Assembly (NCBI RefSeq): GCF_000003815.2
Contig: NC_049982.1
Location: 14,347,704 to 14,411,703 of the forward strand
From: Branchiostoma floridae
Lineage: Eukaryota > Chordata > Leptocardii > Amphioxiformes > Branchiostomatidae
Direction of reading: 5' to 3'
DNA: 64,000 nucleotides
This document shows positions 1 through 11,928 of this stretch, in pieces (the stretch's first letter is position 1; every line of letters starts with the position of its first letter). The notes beneath the pieces are model-generated. The model was not told the DNA's origin, made no database searches, and saw nothing but the letters and a program-made list of their open reading frames with translations. Made by a program: the position numbers and the translations under genes.

Positions 1-1105
1 TTATGGAAGATTTCTCTGCGCACATCGGTTTTGGTATGTTTTCCTTTTGATTGATGGGCAGTGATCTCTGGAACAACAAATTTCGCCGTGAATTGAGATG
101 TCTTCATGCATGATCCACATTTTATCAAAATTGCAGCAAATTTTGTGTTACACGCATGCATCGGTTGTAACGTAAATCTCGAAAAAAATGCTTTAAATTC
201 GTGTTTCAAACGTTAATTGTGGATCCATGGAGCAAAGGTAACTTTTCCCACACCCTTACACGAGACTGGAGAAAGGTAATCTATGAAAGCGGCTTAGTTT
301 CGGGCCACTCTGGTTCTGGGCTTCGAAAACAAAATCATGAGAGCGACAACAATGATGTATTTCATCAGCATTTCTAGTGTTTTTCGGCATACTAATGATA
401 AGTGGGCACATCTGCTGCAGCGCAGTGTAATCGCGTTAATAGTTATGGAAACTCCTCAACACGTGGAAAGAAATCACGTTAATTTCCTGTAGCAAGGTTT
501 GAAAGCATGAAATGAAAGGAGAAGACCACTGGCCTGTAATTTCTGGTCTGTGTGATCTCGGGGTGAGCATTTAGACAGCAATGATTGCCAATGACAGCAC
601 AGCTTGATCTCTCACGACTTGCTACAACAACGGGCAGAATTGTGCGGCCAGCCGTACAGGACGTCCACGTGTCTGTTGAACTGACCTACAAAAGAGAAGG
701 AGCTCGGGGTTGGTTGCGACTGGTACTGATGCAGACTAGTTCTCCTCTTACGACTTCAGTCTCAGTCAGACTCTATTAGAAGGGAAGCATTTCCAGAGTC
801 AGCAATAGAAGCAAGTTCTTTTTATTCCGCAAACGACTGGACGCTGAAGCCTTTGCTCAAGAGGAGACGCAGTTGCATTGGCGACCCAGGACGAGGTCAT
901 CTGACAGAGGCCGTGCTCCTCCCTAAGATAGGTGTTTCATCAGCAGCGTTGTTATCGACAGACTAGGACATAAAGATCGGTCGCTTCAAGGTGACCACTG
1001 TCAAGGCGTTTCTTATCGGAGAGCTCTTCCAAGATCTCCATTAGTAGCAACACTGAAGGCGATCACTAGACTCGCAAGCCTAGCTACAGCCGTAGGGCGT
1101 CTGAA
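1..1105. other. Region upstream of the GPCR; no gene recognised
   Basis: No open frame with recognisable protein features was seen on either strand; the longest short frame (585-779) resembles nothing known. The stretch just before 1106 probably holds the 5' UTR and promoter of the GPCR, but no clear TATA box or splice acceptor could be fixed. The sequence looks single-copy, with no obvious transposon ends. Confidence 0.5.
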
Positions 1106-2236
1106 ATGGAAGGAAATTTAAGCGATTACAACGGGACAACTAACGGTTTTGCACATCCTTATTTTAATACTACAGGTCAATGTTTGGAATGGTACGCGGA
1201 AAGCGATGTCGGTGTGAAGTTGACTTTCGGAGCTATCAGAACAATTTGTGCGACTGAGTCAGACTGGGGACCGTTTGCATTCCGTGGCGGGCAAGCCGTC
1301 ATAATAGTCATAAGCGTTATCTGTATCCTGCTCAACAGTCTCATCATTTTTGGAATCGCCAAAGGACAGCAACATACACCGCTATACTACCTGATTGGCA
1401 ATCTGGCCGTTACAGATATAACCACCAATGTGATTGGTCTCGTTATGTTTGAGCTGAAGGATTCTGTGACATATAGACAGTATATGTTACTGATTGTAAC
1501 GGTATTGCACTTTCCCGTGATCCTATCTCTGACCGGACTGGTTCTCCTGTCTGTGGACCGCTACATCGCCGTCAAACACGCCATCTTCTACCACCACACC
1601 GTCCACGGTGGGCACGTCTCAATGGCGGTGGCAGGGGCCTGGGTCTTCGCCGCTCTCCTCTGCTTCTCACCGACGATGGGATGGAACTGTAACGCGATGG
1701 GCACCAGTGATCAGCTCTGTTTCCTCGGGGCCGTGGAGAGCAGCTACATCCTGTTCATGACTGTCCTGTGCACGGCTGGTGTCGCTGTGGTGGTGTTCAC
1801 AAACGCGCGCGTGTTCGCGGTGCTGAGGAGGCGCCTGAGGGTGGTCGCAGTCCAGGAGCAGCAGCAGGGCCGTGTCCACATCCACCGGCAGCAGATCGGC
1901 GCCGCGCAGAGAAAGGCCAAAAGCGTACTCATCATCATCGCCGTGTTCCTCATTGCCTGGCTGCCTTTTCTGTCCTGGCAGGTAACAGTGCTCGTCAGCA
2001 TTCACAACAGTTGGGACGGTTTGGTTGGGATCAACCTGCTCTTTAGGTGCGTGTTCATCCTTGTCATAGGGTTAGTCCCCATGGTGAATCCGTTTGTGTA
2101 CGCCTTCCGCCTGCCGGCGCTGAGAAGAGTGGTCTGGGACAGCCTTAGAAACGGCGGGATCTTCCTGTGGCGTCGTCTCGCTCCGCCACAACAGGTACAT
2201 CCAGCTTCAATAGAAATGTCTGTCGTTGCTACTTAG
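1106..2236 (+). CDS. Class A (rhodopsin-family) G-protein-coupled receptor, MECA-like, single exon
   Basis: An intact intronless frame encodes 376 residues with seven hydrophobic segments. The N-terminus has several N-glycosylation sequons (NLS, NGT, NTT) and no obvious signal peptide. TM1 carries the conserved Asn (ILLNSLI), TM2 has NLAVTD, TM3 ends in DRYIAV, TM6 has IAWLPF (a variant of CWxP with Ala for Cys), and TM7 ends NPFVYAFR (NPxxY). The MGWNC stretch before extracellular loop 2 resembles the GWNC found in EDG (S1P/LPA) and related MECA receptors. Intracellular loop 3 is basic and Gln-rich. The family suggests a plasma-membrane receptor for a lipid or small molecule; the ligand cannot be read from the sequence. 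The start is the first ATG of the frame. Intronless GPCR genes are common in lancelets. Confidence 0.9.
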   Translation: MEGNLSDYNGTTNGFAHPYFNTTGQCLEWYAESDVGVKLTFGAIRTICATESDWGPFAFRGGQAVIIVISVICILLNSLIIFGIAKGQQHTPLYYLIGNLAVTDITTNVIGLVMFELKDSVTYRQYMLLIVTVLHFPVILSLTGLVLLSVDRYIAVKHAIFYHHTVHGGHVSMAVAGAWVFAALLCFSPTMGWNCNAMGTSDQLCFLGAVESSYILFMTVLCTAGVAVVVFTNARVFAVLRRRLRVVAVQEQQQGRVHIHRQQIGAAQRKAKSVLIIIAVFLIAWLPFLSWQVTVLVSIHNSWDGLVGINLLFRCVFILVIGLVPMVNPFVYAFRLPALRRVVWDSLRNGGIFLWRRLAPPQQVHPASIEMSVVAT

Positions 2237-2682
2237 TTGCCTTGATTACTGAACAGCCGAAATTGTGTAGTAGCCAGTGGTTTTATTTTCTAAAAATACC
2301 GCTAAGTTGCGGCCCGAGCATGTTTACGTATACAAGGACACATTAGTCATTACGTCGGCACATAGAACATTATTCCGGGCCGTTTAAAAACACTATTAGA
2401 TTATAGATCTTTATTATGTGCTTCTGTTTTGTGTTTATTCACCATTTAGTTATTCCAATTGTAGACTATAGCTAGTGCATTAGAGTTCGAAGTATCGTCT
2501 AGATGTTGTTGCCACAAATCGCTGTGTAGTCTTGAGTACATACACATGAACATAATATTTTGTGTATGCTATAAATGTACGTCGACGTAGAAAATGTCGC
2601 CTTGTCCATTTGAGTTCTGCTGAACAATGTAGAAATATGACAAGAAAGTACGTAAAGAAGTGCGCTTCTGCCTTGAAGCAAA
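2237..2682 (+). other. Probable 3' UTR of the GPCR
   Basis: AT-rich non-coding sequence runs from the GPCR stop codon to a canonical polyadenylation signal. No other structure was seen. Confidence 0.5.
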
Positions 2683-2688
2683 AATAAA
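2683..2688 (+). terminator. Polyadenylation signal AATAAA for the GPCR
   Basis: A canonical AATAAA lies about 450 bases after the GPCR stop codon on the same strand, with no better candidate closer. Confidence 0.6.
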
Positions 2689-2779
2689 GCATTAAGAAGT
2701 AACAAAATTTGGAATGATGTATTCTTGACTCTGAGTCGAAGGGTTGTTATGATGGAACAGGAGCAATTGCACATGATAG

Positions 2780-2972
2780 CCTCCATAGTAGGCTCTCTGG
2801 GTTTTTTTCCCCTCATGATACAGCATTGTTGGCCATTTCTTTTTGTACTGGGTCATTTGCACTGCCTGTTCGTACAAAGGACCCAGTACGACGTACAAAA
2901 AGAAATGGCCAGCAAAAGTGTATTATGAGGAAAAACGAAAAAAAAAATGCCCAGAGAGCCTGCTAAGGAGGT
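2780..2972. repeat. Long imperfect hairpin (foldback MITE-like)
   Basis: Two arms of about 75 bases pair across a ~30 base loop. The outer parts match almost perfectly: the left arm begins CCTCCATAGTAGGCTCTCTG, and the right arm read in reverse is CCTCCTTAGCAGGCTCTCTG. Inside, GGCCATTTCTTTTTGTAC is present in both orientations. Neither target duplication nor coding sequence was seen. It is probably a small non-autonomous element of unknown family. Confidence 0.65.
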
Positions 2973-3107
2973 TAACATAATGTATGGTCGTACCCATTCT
3001 CCTATTCGCAGAGGGACCACAGTCGTGTTGAAACCCCAATAGGCTAATGCCATTGGGGACGGGGCGTAGGAGGATGGGTCCTACCAAGTGGGTTATAGTA
3101 GGAGATA

Positions 3108-3232
3108 GGTGTGGCCTCCAACCATATGCATCTTTGAACCAATCAGAGAATCACCTATTAAAACGATTTTTTTAAAAATCAAAGCCAATCTTCTGATTGG
3201 CTGAGAGCTGGCTAGCAGCCACACCCACAAAA
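3108..3232. repeat. Second inverted repeat, ~125 bases
   Basis: GGTGTGGCC near the left edge is answered by GCCACACC near the right edge, and AACCAATCAGAGAA by CTTCTGATTGGCT inside. The match is imperfect. It may be a degraded short inverted-repeat element. Confidence 0.4.
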
Positions 3233-3406
3233 TTGGAGAGTCTGGAGATCTTAGCCCAGCCGGACAGAGGCTCACCAATGAATATTGTACAGGCAATGGA
3301 CGATGCTCTGCATATTGATGGCATGATTGACAGAAGAAGCACACAGGATTCTTGGTATTGGATCAGAGAATCCTGTTTATCATTATCCACCAATTCACAG
3401 GATGCT

Positions 3407-3475
3407 ATAATAATAATAATATACCGGGTGTATTTGCAGCTAGTGCCATTGGCAGTAGGTACCCAATGTTATGAC
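3407..3475 (-). mobile_element. SINE 3' tail fragment (5S-type SINE family of this window)
   Basis: An ATA/ATT simple repeat followed by GGGTGTATTTGCAG and CAGTAGGTACCCAA matches the 3' ends of the two longer minus-strand SINE copies at ~48.1-48.4 and ~50.5-50.8 kb. Only the tail is present, so the copy is 5'-truncated. Confidence 0.55.
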
Positions 3476-4832
3476 TGTGTTGCATCAGTACGTTAACAAA
3501 ATGATGAAGTTACCATTGATAATCAAGACATCATACTGAGTCGAAATCTATCAGAAGGGTCACAAAGGAATACATTACAGTTATTCATTACACATCTATA
3601 AAAAAGACATATTCAGACAATTTTTTAACATGTCATATACAAGTACACTGAACCAGACATTCAAGTTCATGAAAAGGTATAAAACATGACAAAATTAACA
3701 CCTTTAACTTGACTAATAAAAAGCATGAAAGTTGGACTTTGACATTTTATGGCTGCCGCATACGACTGTGGTACAAAGTTGCATAGAATAAATACATGTA
3801 CTGGATAAATAGGTTCAAATATGTTAATGTCCAGGAAGAAACAAGACATTAAGACACCAATACCTGAGAACTGGAAATACTGGCAAAGCACATTGAAAAT
3901 ATGTCCCAGTCAACTTTTCTACAGAGTCAAGATTATGTTTTATGAATGCACAGTAAGGATAGTCAAAGGAACTAGTGTATTATAGCTACAAACAATTTGA
4001 TAGCATACCTGAAACTTTGTTGATCAACAACTGGAATCAAAAACCTTCCATCAAGACCCTTGATGAGTCCAGATTGGTAGATCATAGGAGAAAGAGCATT
4101 TTTTGCACAAATTGGTCATTGGTGAAATCATTTTGAAAAGGTTGAAGAGCATAAACTTTGAATATGCAGGAAGACACAAAATTAATTTTGATTTTTGTTT
4201 ATAAAGCTCCCAGTACAGGAGGTGCATAGTTGCTTGGAAAAGTGTTTGATAAAAAAATATGTTTCCAATAAATTGCTGACCTACCAGTAGAACTAAACTG
4301 AATGCATCATCGGTATTGTGTCAGTTGACTGCTGGCCAAACATGCTGGATGTTACATGTCCTTAGATAAATGTATGGGCAAGAATGGGTGTGGTTGAACT
4401 GTTAAAGTACTGCATAGATGCTAGCGTAAACTGTTACTGCCCAGTCCGAAACTGGCAGCTGTTCTGTAGACATGTGGTACACTTGGTCTATAGAAAGTCT
4501 AGTAAATAGCCACTCTTCAAGACACTTAACTATGTTGAGACAACAGATAAGTTTGGCTGCACATGTGAGGTAAATATGATCTTCAACAAGGATATAGAAT
4601 AAAAAAAGCACACAAGCACAGCAAGCTCAGTAAAGTGGGAGAGGTTGGCAGGATAGTGCTGCAGTCTATACTGGCTCATTTTTAAGATTGCCAAGATTGC
4701 CTATTTTTTGAGGTTGTTTGATTCCTCATTCTAATTCCACTATCTTTTTTCCATACATTTAATGCATTGAAAACAATTTTTTTATCATTAACATTTTCAG
4801 AGCCAGAGGGACTTAATTGGAATTAGCCTTGC

Positions 4833-5066
4833 TATACATGTAACTTTGTTTGCTATTATTTTTCCACCTTTCATTGCTCGATACATGTAACTTCGTTTGC
4901 TATTATTTTGCCACCTTTCATTGCTCGATACATGTAACTTCGTTTGCTATTATTTTGCCACCTTTCATTGCTCGATACATGTAACTTCGTTTGCTATTAT
5001 TTTGCCACCTTTCATTGCTCGATACATGTAACTTCGTTTGCTACTGTTTTGCCACCTTTCATTGTT
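4833..5066. repeat. Tandem repeat, ~47 bp unit, ~4.5 copies
   Basis: The unit contains CGATACATGTAACTTCGTTT, GCTATTATTTTGCCACC and TTTCATTGCT. Inner copies are almost identical and the outer copies are slightly diverged. It lies downstream (on the minus strand) of the P450 gene. The short frames it produces are not real genes. Confidence 0.85.
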
Positions 5067-5343
5067 CTTTACCAGACTCTATAAAGAGTCAGCCAGCCTG
5101 CCTGGGAGTACATCATACAGCTGAGCATACTATCTCCTCTGGCATGTTATCTGTCTGTTTGGCTAATTTCTACTAATTTTGCAGTGACCTATGTAGTCAG
5201 GTGGAGACTATCACTCAAGGCATTTGTCTTAAATGGAGCCAATGTGTCATCAGACATCAGCCAGTAATACATCAGAGGAAATTGCCAGCCACTTTGCACC
5301 AGCTCCCTCTGGTCACAGTGCTGTGAACGTCACTTCTGTTTTC

Positions 5344-8300
5344 TCACAATGATGTTTCAGCGACCTCCACCCCCACCTCCACCTCCTGGTCAGGTGAGTC
5401 TCTGGGTGTGAAGATGACCTGGTCCTCCACTGTGGGGCGGGACACCGGCAGCCACTTGTAAGGCGGGATCTCTGCTTGTGTCACCTCCCAGTGGAAGTTA
5501 TGCAGCAGGTACTTTGTAACATGCTGGTGAGAGAGACAAAATGTCAGGTATAAATTTACAACAGAGTCTGAGGGCTGGACCTTGGTACGCAAATTTCAGG
5601 TAGCGAATGTACAATGTATTTAGATGATGAAGATTTAAATCCAACATTTTTTTTTATCTAGACCACTAACTAAATTTTACTTTAAAATGTCCAAATTCCA
5701 AGGAAATAAATTGATACGGGATATCATTATTAAAGGTGAACATCTGTAAACTGTAAAATGCTTTCCAGTAAGTATCATGATATAGACGATAGGTTAATTC
5801 AGGAAAACAGATTCTAGAATTTCCTTGTACATAGAGCAAAAAAAACAGAGAAACACATGGAACCAAACAAAAAACCTGTAAGTTTGATGAACTTTTCAAA
5901 AACATATTGATCAAAACATAGTGATACACGGAATCTTTTATCACTATGGACACTTATATGTAAATTTTCACCTCACTTTTGGGTATCCAGCATTATGATA
6001 GCAAGCTGCTTGGTCCCAAGAAGAAAACTGATCAGAGGTGTGGTCATGTTTCACCATCCTCAGAACTAATGCAGGTGGCAGGAAGAGGAAGAGAGAAGGC
6101 AGATCACAGATGGAAATGGCATCCAAGAATGACAGAGATCAAAGAAGGATGGAGAGAGTTGTTTGCTAGATCACCCACCCATCCACAATAATTATCTTCC
6201 AGACCACAGAATAGAAAAGAAGACAAGCATCTGAAAAAAAAAGAGACATGAAATCGGGTACTCAAAACCTCTCCTACCTTGAGTACTAGTTGCACCAGCT
6301 GCGTCCCAATACATCGCCTGGGTCCTCCCCCAAATGCACACAGGTATTCCTCATGCCCTGCATTACTGTGGATAGGAATGTGCGCATGTCAGACTCTGCA
6401 GATGTTGTAATTGACCAGTTTGAATGTGATCAACACCAGCACAAAATATTTAGCCTTTGAATGTTTCAACGTTGACAGATTTTTTCCATCGTTTACAAAT
6501 TTTCTTCTTGACTATACAAAGGTATTTACATATCTATGATATTCACAGAGACATCATGTCTGCACTCAGGGCCATATGGTCCATCTTAACTTTACTTCAA
6601 CTACAGGAATTATGAATCTAACAAACCTTGTGCTCCATCTCTCTGGTTTGAAGCTGTTTGGTTCAGGGAAGATCTGGGGATCCCTGTGAGCCGTGTGGGT
6701 CACATACATCAGGCCATGCTCCTTAGGGATCCTGTACCCGGCAAGGGTAAACTCCTGAAAACCAGAGACACTATGTTGGTCCTAATGCTCTATTTGAAAG
6801 ATTTGAAAACTGCAAAGTTTACTCCCATCAAGTTATTATGTTTTAATTGCTTACCTGTCTGACAAGTCTCCTACCCCCGATGAAGGGTGGCCAGAGTCGC
6901 TGCACCTCAAGGAGGATGTGTTCCAGGAACGTCTCATCTTCTAGAGCCTTCTGTCTCATGGAAGCCTGCAAAATTCAACCATTGTCAAGCTATACGAATA
7001 CACACATTCCTCCACTTTAGGGATTATGTGTTTGACTTAGATGATAGTTTATGTTCCACATTGCTGGAACAAAAAGTTTTTTCTCTACAAAAAGGTGGAG
7101 TAACAGCCTTAGTAGCCCTGACCAGATCTGGACTGAAGACAACTTACCTTGCTTGGCCCTGCTAACTGCAGGGTGAAGGAGGTGAACAGGGAGGAGAAGG
7201 CTTTGGGCACCAGGGCTGACACAAACAGCAGCAGGTGGCGGTAGACTTCATCTTCCGAACGGAACCCAGCTGTCTTCATTAGACCTAAGACATTGCTGTG
7301 AGAAAATACATAGGTTAGAATTCACTTTGTCTTCACGGTACCAAACGTTCACGGTCTGAGAAAATTTAACTTGTTCTCTTAACTAAATGTTCACTATTGC
7401 AGCAAGTGCACATACAAAACGTCTGTGAATCATTTTTTATCAGTAATGATAAGTTCACGTTACAGTCGTCACCGTGAAAACCGTGAACATAACAGTACAT
7501 TGAAAAAATCAGGAATTACAGTAATGAGATACCTCAAATTTGTTGTTGTACAGTACATATAAATGGACTGGTAGTAAAAAAATAGGTTGGTGTTCTTTAA
7601 ATTTTTAAAGACAAGACAAACATCTCAACAAGAGAAAGAAACATATTCTGCAATACTTGTGCTTATTCTTTCCTATCCGGTCTCCAATGATCTTCAGAAG
7701 CTCATCCTACAAGCAAAAGACAAATGGTTAATGAATAAGCATTTAACAAATCTTTTAAAACTTAATCAATGTTAGTTGCAAAACCATAACAGCTAGCAGA
7801 TTCAATAAAAGATCAAACTGGAAAATGTCTTCCCTGAAGCCATGAAAAATGACCTGGTGATCACAGGCCCAGCCACAAAAAGATGTGTCAAATAGAAACC
7901 AATTGCAATAGAAATGACATGCCATAAGAAAAAAAAGCCAGATTCACAAATCCTGCTAAAAAGGATATTTTTATCCATCAATATCATTGCCTAATGGTCT
8001 GTCTGTATCTATGATTTCTTCACAATCATGATGGATTAAGCCATGATCGATGTCATTCCTAAGACAAAAGGGTTGTGTGCAGCATAGAAGACTCACCTTG
8101 GCCTCCAGTGCTTTACTGTACCCTGATTCCCAGTTGCCTCCCCATGTAGGCAGCTTCAGATTGGCTGGCATGGAGATGATACCTGAAGGTCAAACAGATG
8201 GACAGCACAAAGATCAGACAAATTGTGAATAAGCAGGGAAAACTGTACTGTAACTGAGAACCATCTTTTTGAGATTTTGTGATCCACAACCTCATTTTTT

Positions 8301-11300
8301 TCCAATTCCAATTATTATTAGGCCTTAGGACTACAGTGAAAAAAACATTAATGGAAATCTGCCCCTACCATGCCAGTGTTGAGTCATAAGTTGTGAGACA
8401 AGTGGAGCAAAGCTGTTGTCTGTTTCTCTCTCAATGTCCAAGAACAGACCCATGGAGATCTCTGTGGACATCTGCTTGAGGAGTTCATACACCTTCACAG
8501 GTCTCCTGTAGGGCAGGACAGATTCACAGTCATGTGTGGTAAGTGGCCAGGTATTTGTAAGGAGGTTAACAGTTTTTTTCCACTGAATGAACTGGAAAGG
8601 TTCTTCTGAAAACCCTTTGTATGGTTCAGTTTACATCTAGGACATTGATTTATTTGAACATTGTAAGCCAAGAGCATAGCAATTTAAATCCTGAATTGGG
8701 TTGAGGGTCTCCACATGTAACATTAAAATTGATTTGGGCAATTGTGGCAGTTGTTACAATGGGACATTGTACTTTTTATTTTGTTTGTTTATGCATTTGT
8801 TTATTATTGAAAAGCTAAAATTTGCCAAATCAAATAAAAGGATGTTTATACTATAGTTTATATGATATTACAATGTATGTATCAATCCACACAAAGTTAG
8901 GCAGTTTTAACTCTGACATGTTGAAGAGTAACTGTGTACTCACCCTGTAGGTATGGTCTGTAATGTTCTGTCACATATTCTGTAAGGAAGAAATTAAGAG
9001 TTTAAGAAGTACAGTTTGTAATATCCTGTTCAAGGCTTTAAAACAACATGTAATCACTTCAACTTCTACATGACTTTTAAAAACTATTTGCAAGTAGAAG
9101 TGACTACGACTACTTGAAAACTTCCTCAGTGCCAATTACTGCCATGGGTTATTCCCATACGTGACGACTAGTTATCCTGTTTTGATGTTGTTTCCATCAG
9201 ATGGAGAGGGATATCTTTTATTGCAAATTAAAATAGCCTGATTCCAAAGTGACACCTGATCCATAAAACCAGGTTTACATTCTTATCCACAAAGGGTGAG
9301 GAGGGTGACAAGCTGGAGGGTGATTTGGATATACACTGATGACAAAAGTAGACTCATAACTGCCCCAAATATGAAGTGGGACAGTACTGACCTCTCCACA
9401 GTGCTCTGGTAGCCGCTGACAGCCTCCTTGTTAAAGAGCGGGATCAGGAGAGCACGTAGAGCTATGGCTTCAGTTCCTGAAGGATCCAAACACAACAGGA
9501 TCAGGTATGGTTCAAGTGTTCTGCATGACTACATCACTACAGCTACACACTTCACATCTGAACCTCTTTGCCCTCCTTGCCTTGACTGTTCATACCAGCT
9601 GGTACTCACACAATTTCACTTGGATCATGACAGAAGAACATCATAGTTCCTCAAAGATATCTAATACTTACAACTGTCCTAAATATTTGTATCAACAACC
9701 TGACATGACTAGCTACTGCAGTTTGACTTTAAAAGCATAGAGCCTGAGTATTTGAATACTTACCTCCATTTGATTATTCATCTGTGACATTTGAAGAGCT
9801 TTTAAGCATTTATTGTTTTCTGTTTTCTGCCTTTGAGCCATGGAGCTGGTCCACTTAGTAAACTTCAAAGCAGAGTAAAATTACACACAGGCTGTCAGCA
9901 GTGCATACAGAGCTGGAACAGCTAACATGGAGAGAACATGCCCGTAGCCAGGGGGGGTTCGGAAGAACTCCCCCACACGCTCAAAAGGTCCGCTTTTTCA
10001 CACTCAAACTTCAAAGGTCCACTTTTTCATTTCCAAGATTTTTTCATAGGCATGGCTGATTTGCATTTTTCACTGATAGACATTTCATTCAATCTTTAGT
10101 GAGTCTATCAGCAAAATTTGCCCTGGAATTTGCAGGAAATTGCTTTTCAGAGGGTCCATATTTCAAAATTTCCCCGGACCTGCATTGCGACGCCTCGTGC
10201 CTTTGGTGTCGGACATCGTGGGGGAGTCGGCCTTAAAGAGTTATGCCCAAAGTCTTGTGTATTTAATAGAAATTCCATTAAACTTAACCAGCGAATTTTG
10301 CCCGTCGAAATGAAGGAAATTGCAATTTTAGAGGGTCAAGATTTCAATTTTTCCAGGGGAGCATGCCCCCGACCCCCTAGGAAGCTCACGCCTCCGGCGT
10401 GAGTCTCGTGCCTGCGGCGCTCGATGGTCCCACAAGTACTAAAAAGAACCCCCCCAACCAAAATCCTGGCTACGGGCATGGGGAAAGATCTGAATTGTCT
10501 ATCAAAACCTAAAATTCTGAGCCTCAAGAGACTGTAGAATGCTAACTGTTATAAAAACAAAGAAATTTGACCAACCATCAGAAAACAGCACATTGTCTCC
10601 ATACAGCCCCTGCCAAAGAGCCTTGTATCCCATCTCAAAATGCTGTGTTTTCTCTGCAAGCACAAAAAAGAAAACAAAATAAAAACTGGTTGTCAACTGT
10701 ACAATAAATACAATTGCTTCTAATCCACTTGGTACTCCTACTAGTTTGTGCAACAAATTATCATTAGAAGTTTATTAGTCAATCAATGATGCAAAAATAG
10801 AGTGTCTTCACGATTAAGTTTTTTGTTTGTTTGTTATAATCTTATAATCTATCATTATCAATGTTGTTACAGGACTGTAAAACAATATTTTACCATTTAG
10901 AAGTTTTTTGACTGCTTCTGCTGATCCCACAAACACAGTGGGTCGGTTGATGAACCTGGCTTGGAAGATCCTGCTGCTGTAGTCCTGTATTCTCTTCTCC
11001 ATGAAGCTGACTGGGTCTCTGTAGAACTCCAAGGAGTTGTCCCCCACCCAAGGGTACCCCACATAGCCTGGAAGCTCCGCCATCTTTGCTCCAGGTCTGA
11101 TCAGACTGGTGACAATGTCAGTATAACAGCAGTATTTTGTGTTTCTTTGTTGTATATGTAAGAAATGTTACCCTGGTATGACTTTGACATTTTCAGCTCC
11201 AGAAAAGTTCATAATTTTACATGTCAATGAGTTATAATTCCCTGAGAGATTGCAAAATGACTGCTATGTTGAAAAGAAGTGGGTAGTCAGTTTAATACAT

Positions 11301-11928
11301 CACCATCTTGGGTTGGCTCCCTTTCAAGACCTGCAAGGAAGAAGACAAAATGTCCATCAGGTGACAATATAAGTGTCTGAGCGCTCAATATCTCATATCA
11401 TATAAGTTATCTAGACTGCCATCTACTACGTATACTTGTGGCAATCAGACACTACCTGAAAACCCGAATGTCCTTTACAATATTACTCATAATATAATAG
11501 TAAAGATCCAACAAGAATTAATAGATCCATGGACAATCATCAACATAACCAGATTGCAAAGCAAAACATTGTTCTACACTCTTCCTACCAACCGTTATGT
11601 CAGTGTGAAGTTTTATATCAGACCAAGGACGTTCTGATCAAGGACGTCCTTGTTCTGACACATCATCATGATCACTCATGTTCAACCCGGAAGTCCCGTG
11701 GAGCCGGTATGTGGAGTATGGGTGGGGGTCTAGTTTGGAATGTCACTTTAAAACGCCCAAGCCACACTCAAATCAATGAATTTGCGACTAAGAATCAAGC
11801 TCACAACTAGCACTTCAGGGAAAGATGAAATCAGTAACGTGTACAAGGTACGAATGCTCTATTTTGTCTTAACGTTAGTATAAAAGGGAAACAGTACTCA
11901 CACTGTCAGCATGCGACAGGGCAGCCAT
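5344..11928 (-). CDS. Cytochrome P450, 14 coding exons, soluble-type N-terminus
   Basis: Exons in transcription order: 11928-11902, 11330-11299, 11096-10894, 10653-10576, 9476-9392, 8979-8944, 8505-8369, 8182-8097, 7706-7657, 7295-7148, 6965-6855, 6754-6627, 6365-6278, 5523-5344. All junctions are GT-AG and the phases agree, giving 462 residues and a stop. Visible P450 signatures are the K-helix EVQR (ExxR), the PERW region, and the heme loop FGGGPRRCIG with its cysteine thiolate. Two oddities stand out. There is no N-terminal hydrophobic anchor, and the I-helix region (LLLFVSALVPKAFSSLF) lacks the usual AGxDTT oxygen-activation motif. Loss of that motif is typical of P450s that rearrange peroxides rather than perform monooxygenation, so an isomerase or peroxygenase role is possible. 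An alternative start exists in exon 3 (AAAGATGGCGG at ~11083). The subfamily was not identified. Confidence 0.85.
9937..10480. mobile_element. Terminal-inverted-repeat DNA transposon, non-autonomous, ~540 bp
   Basis: The ends are a perfect 16 bp inverted repeat: CATGCCCGTAGCCAGG at 9937-9952 and its complement at 10465-10480. Runs of G (left) and C (right) follow just inside. The outermost CATG is palindromic, so it could be a 4 bp target duplication rather than part of the repeat. There is no transposase. It lies in intron 4 of the P450 gene. The superfamily is uncertain. Confidence 0.7.
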
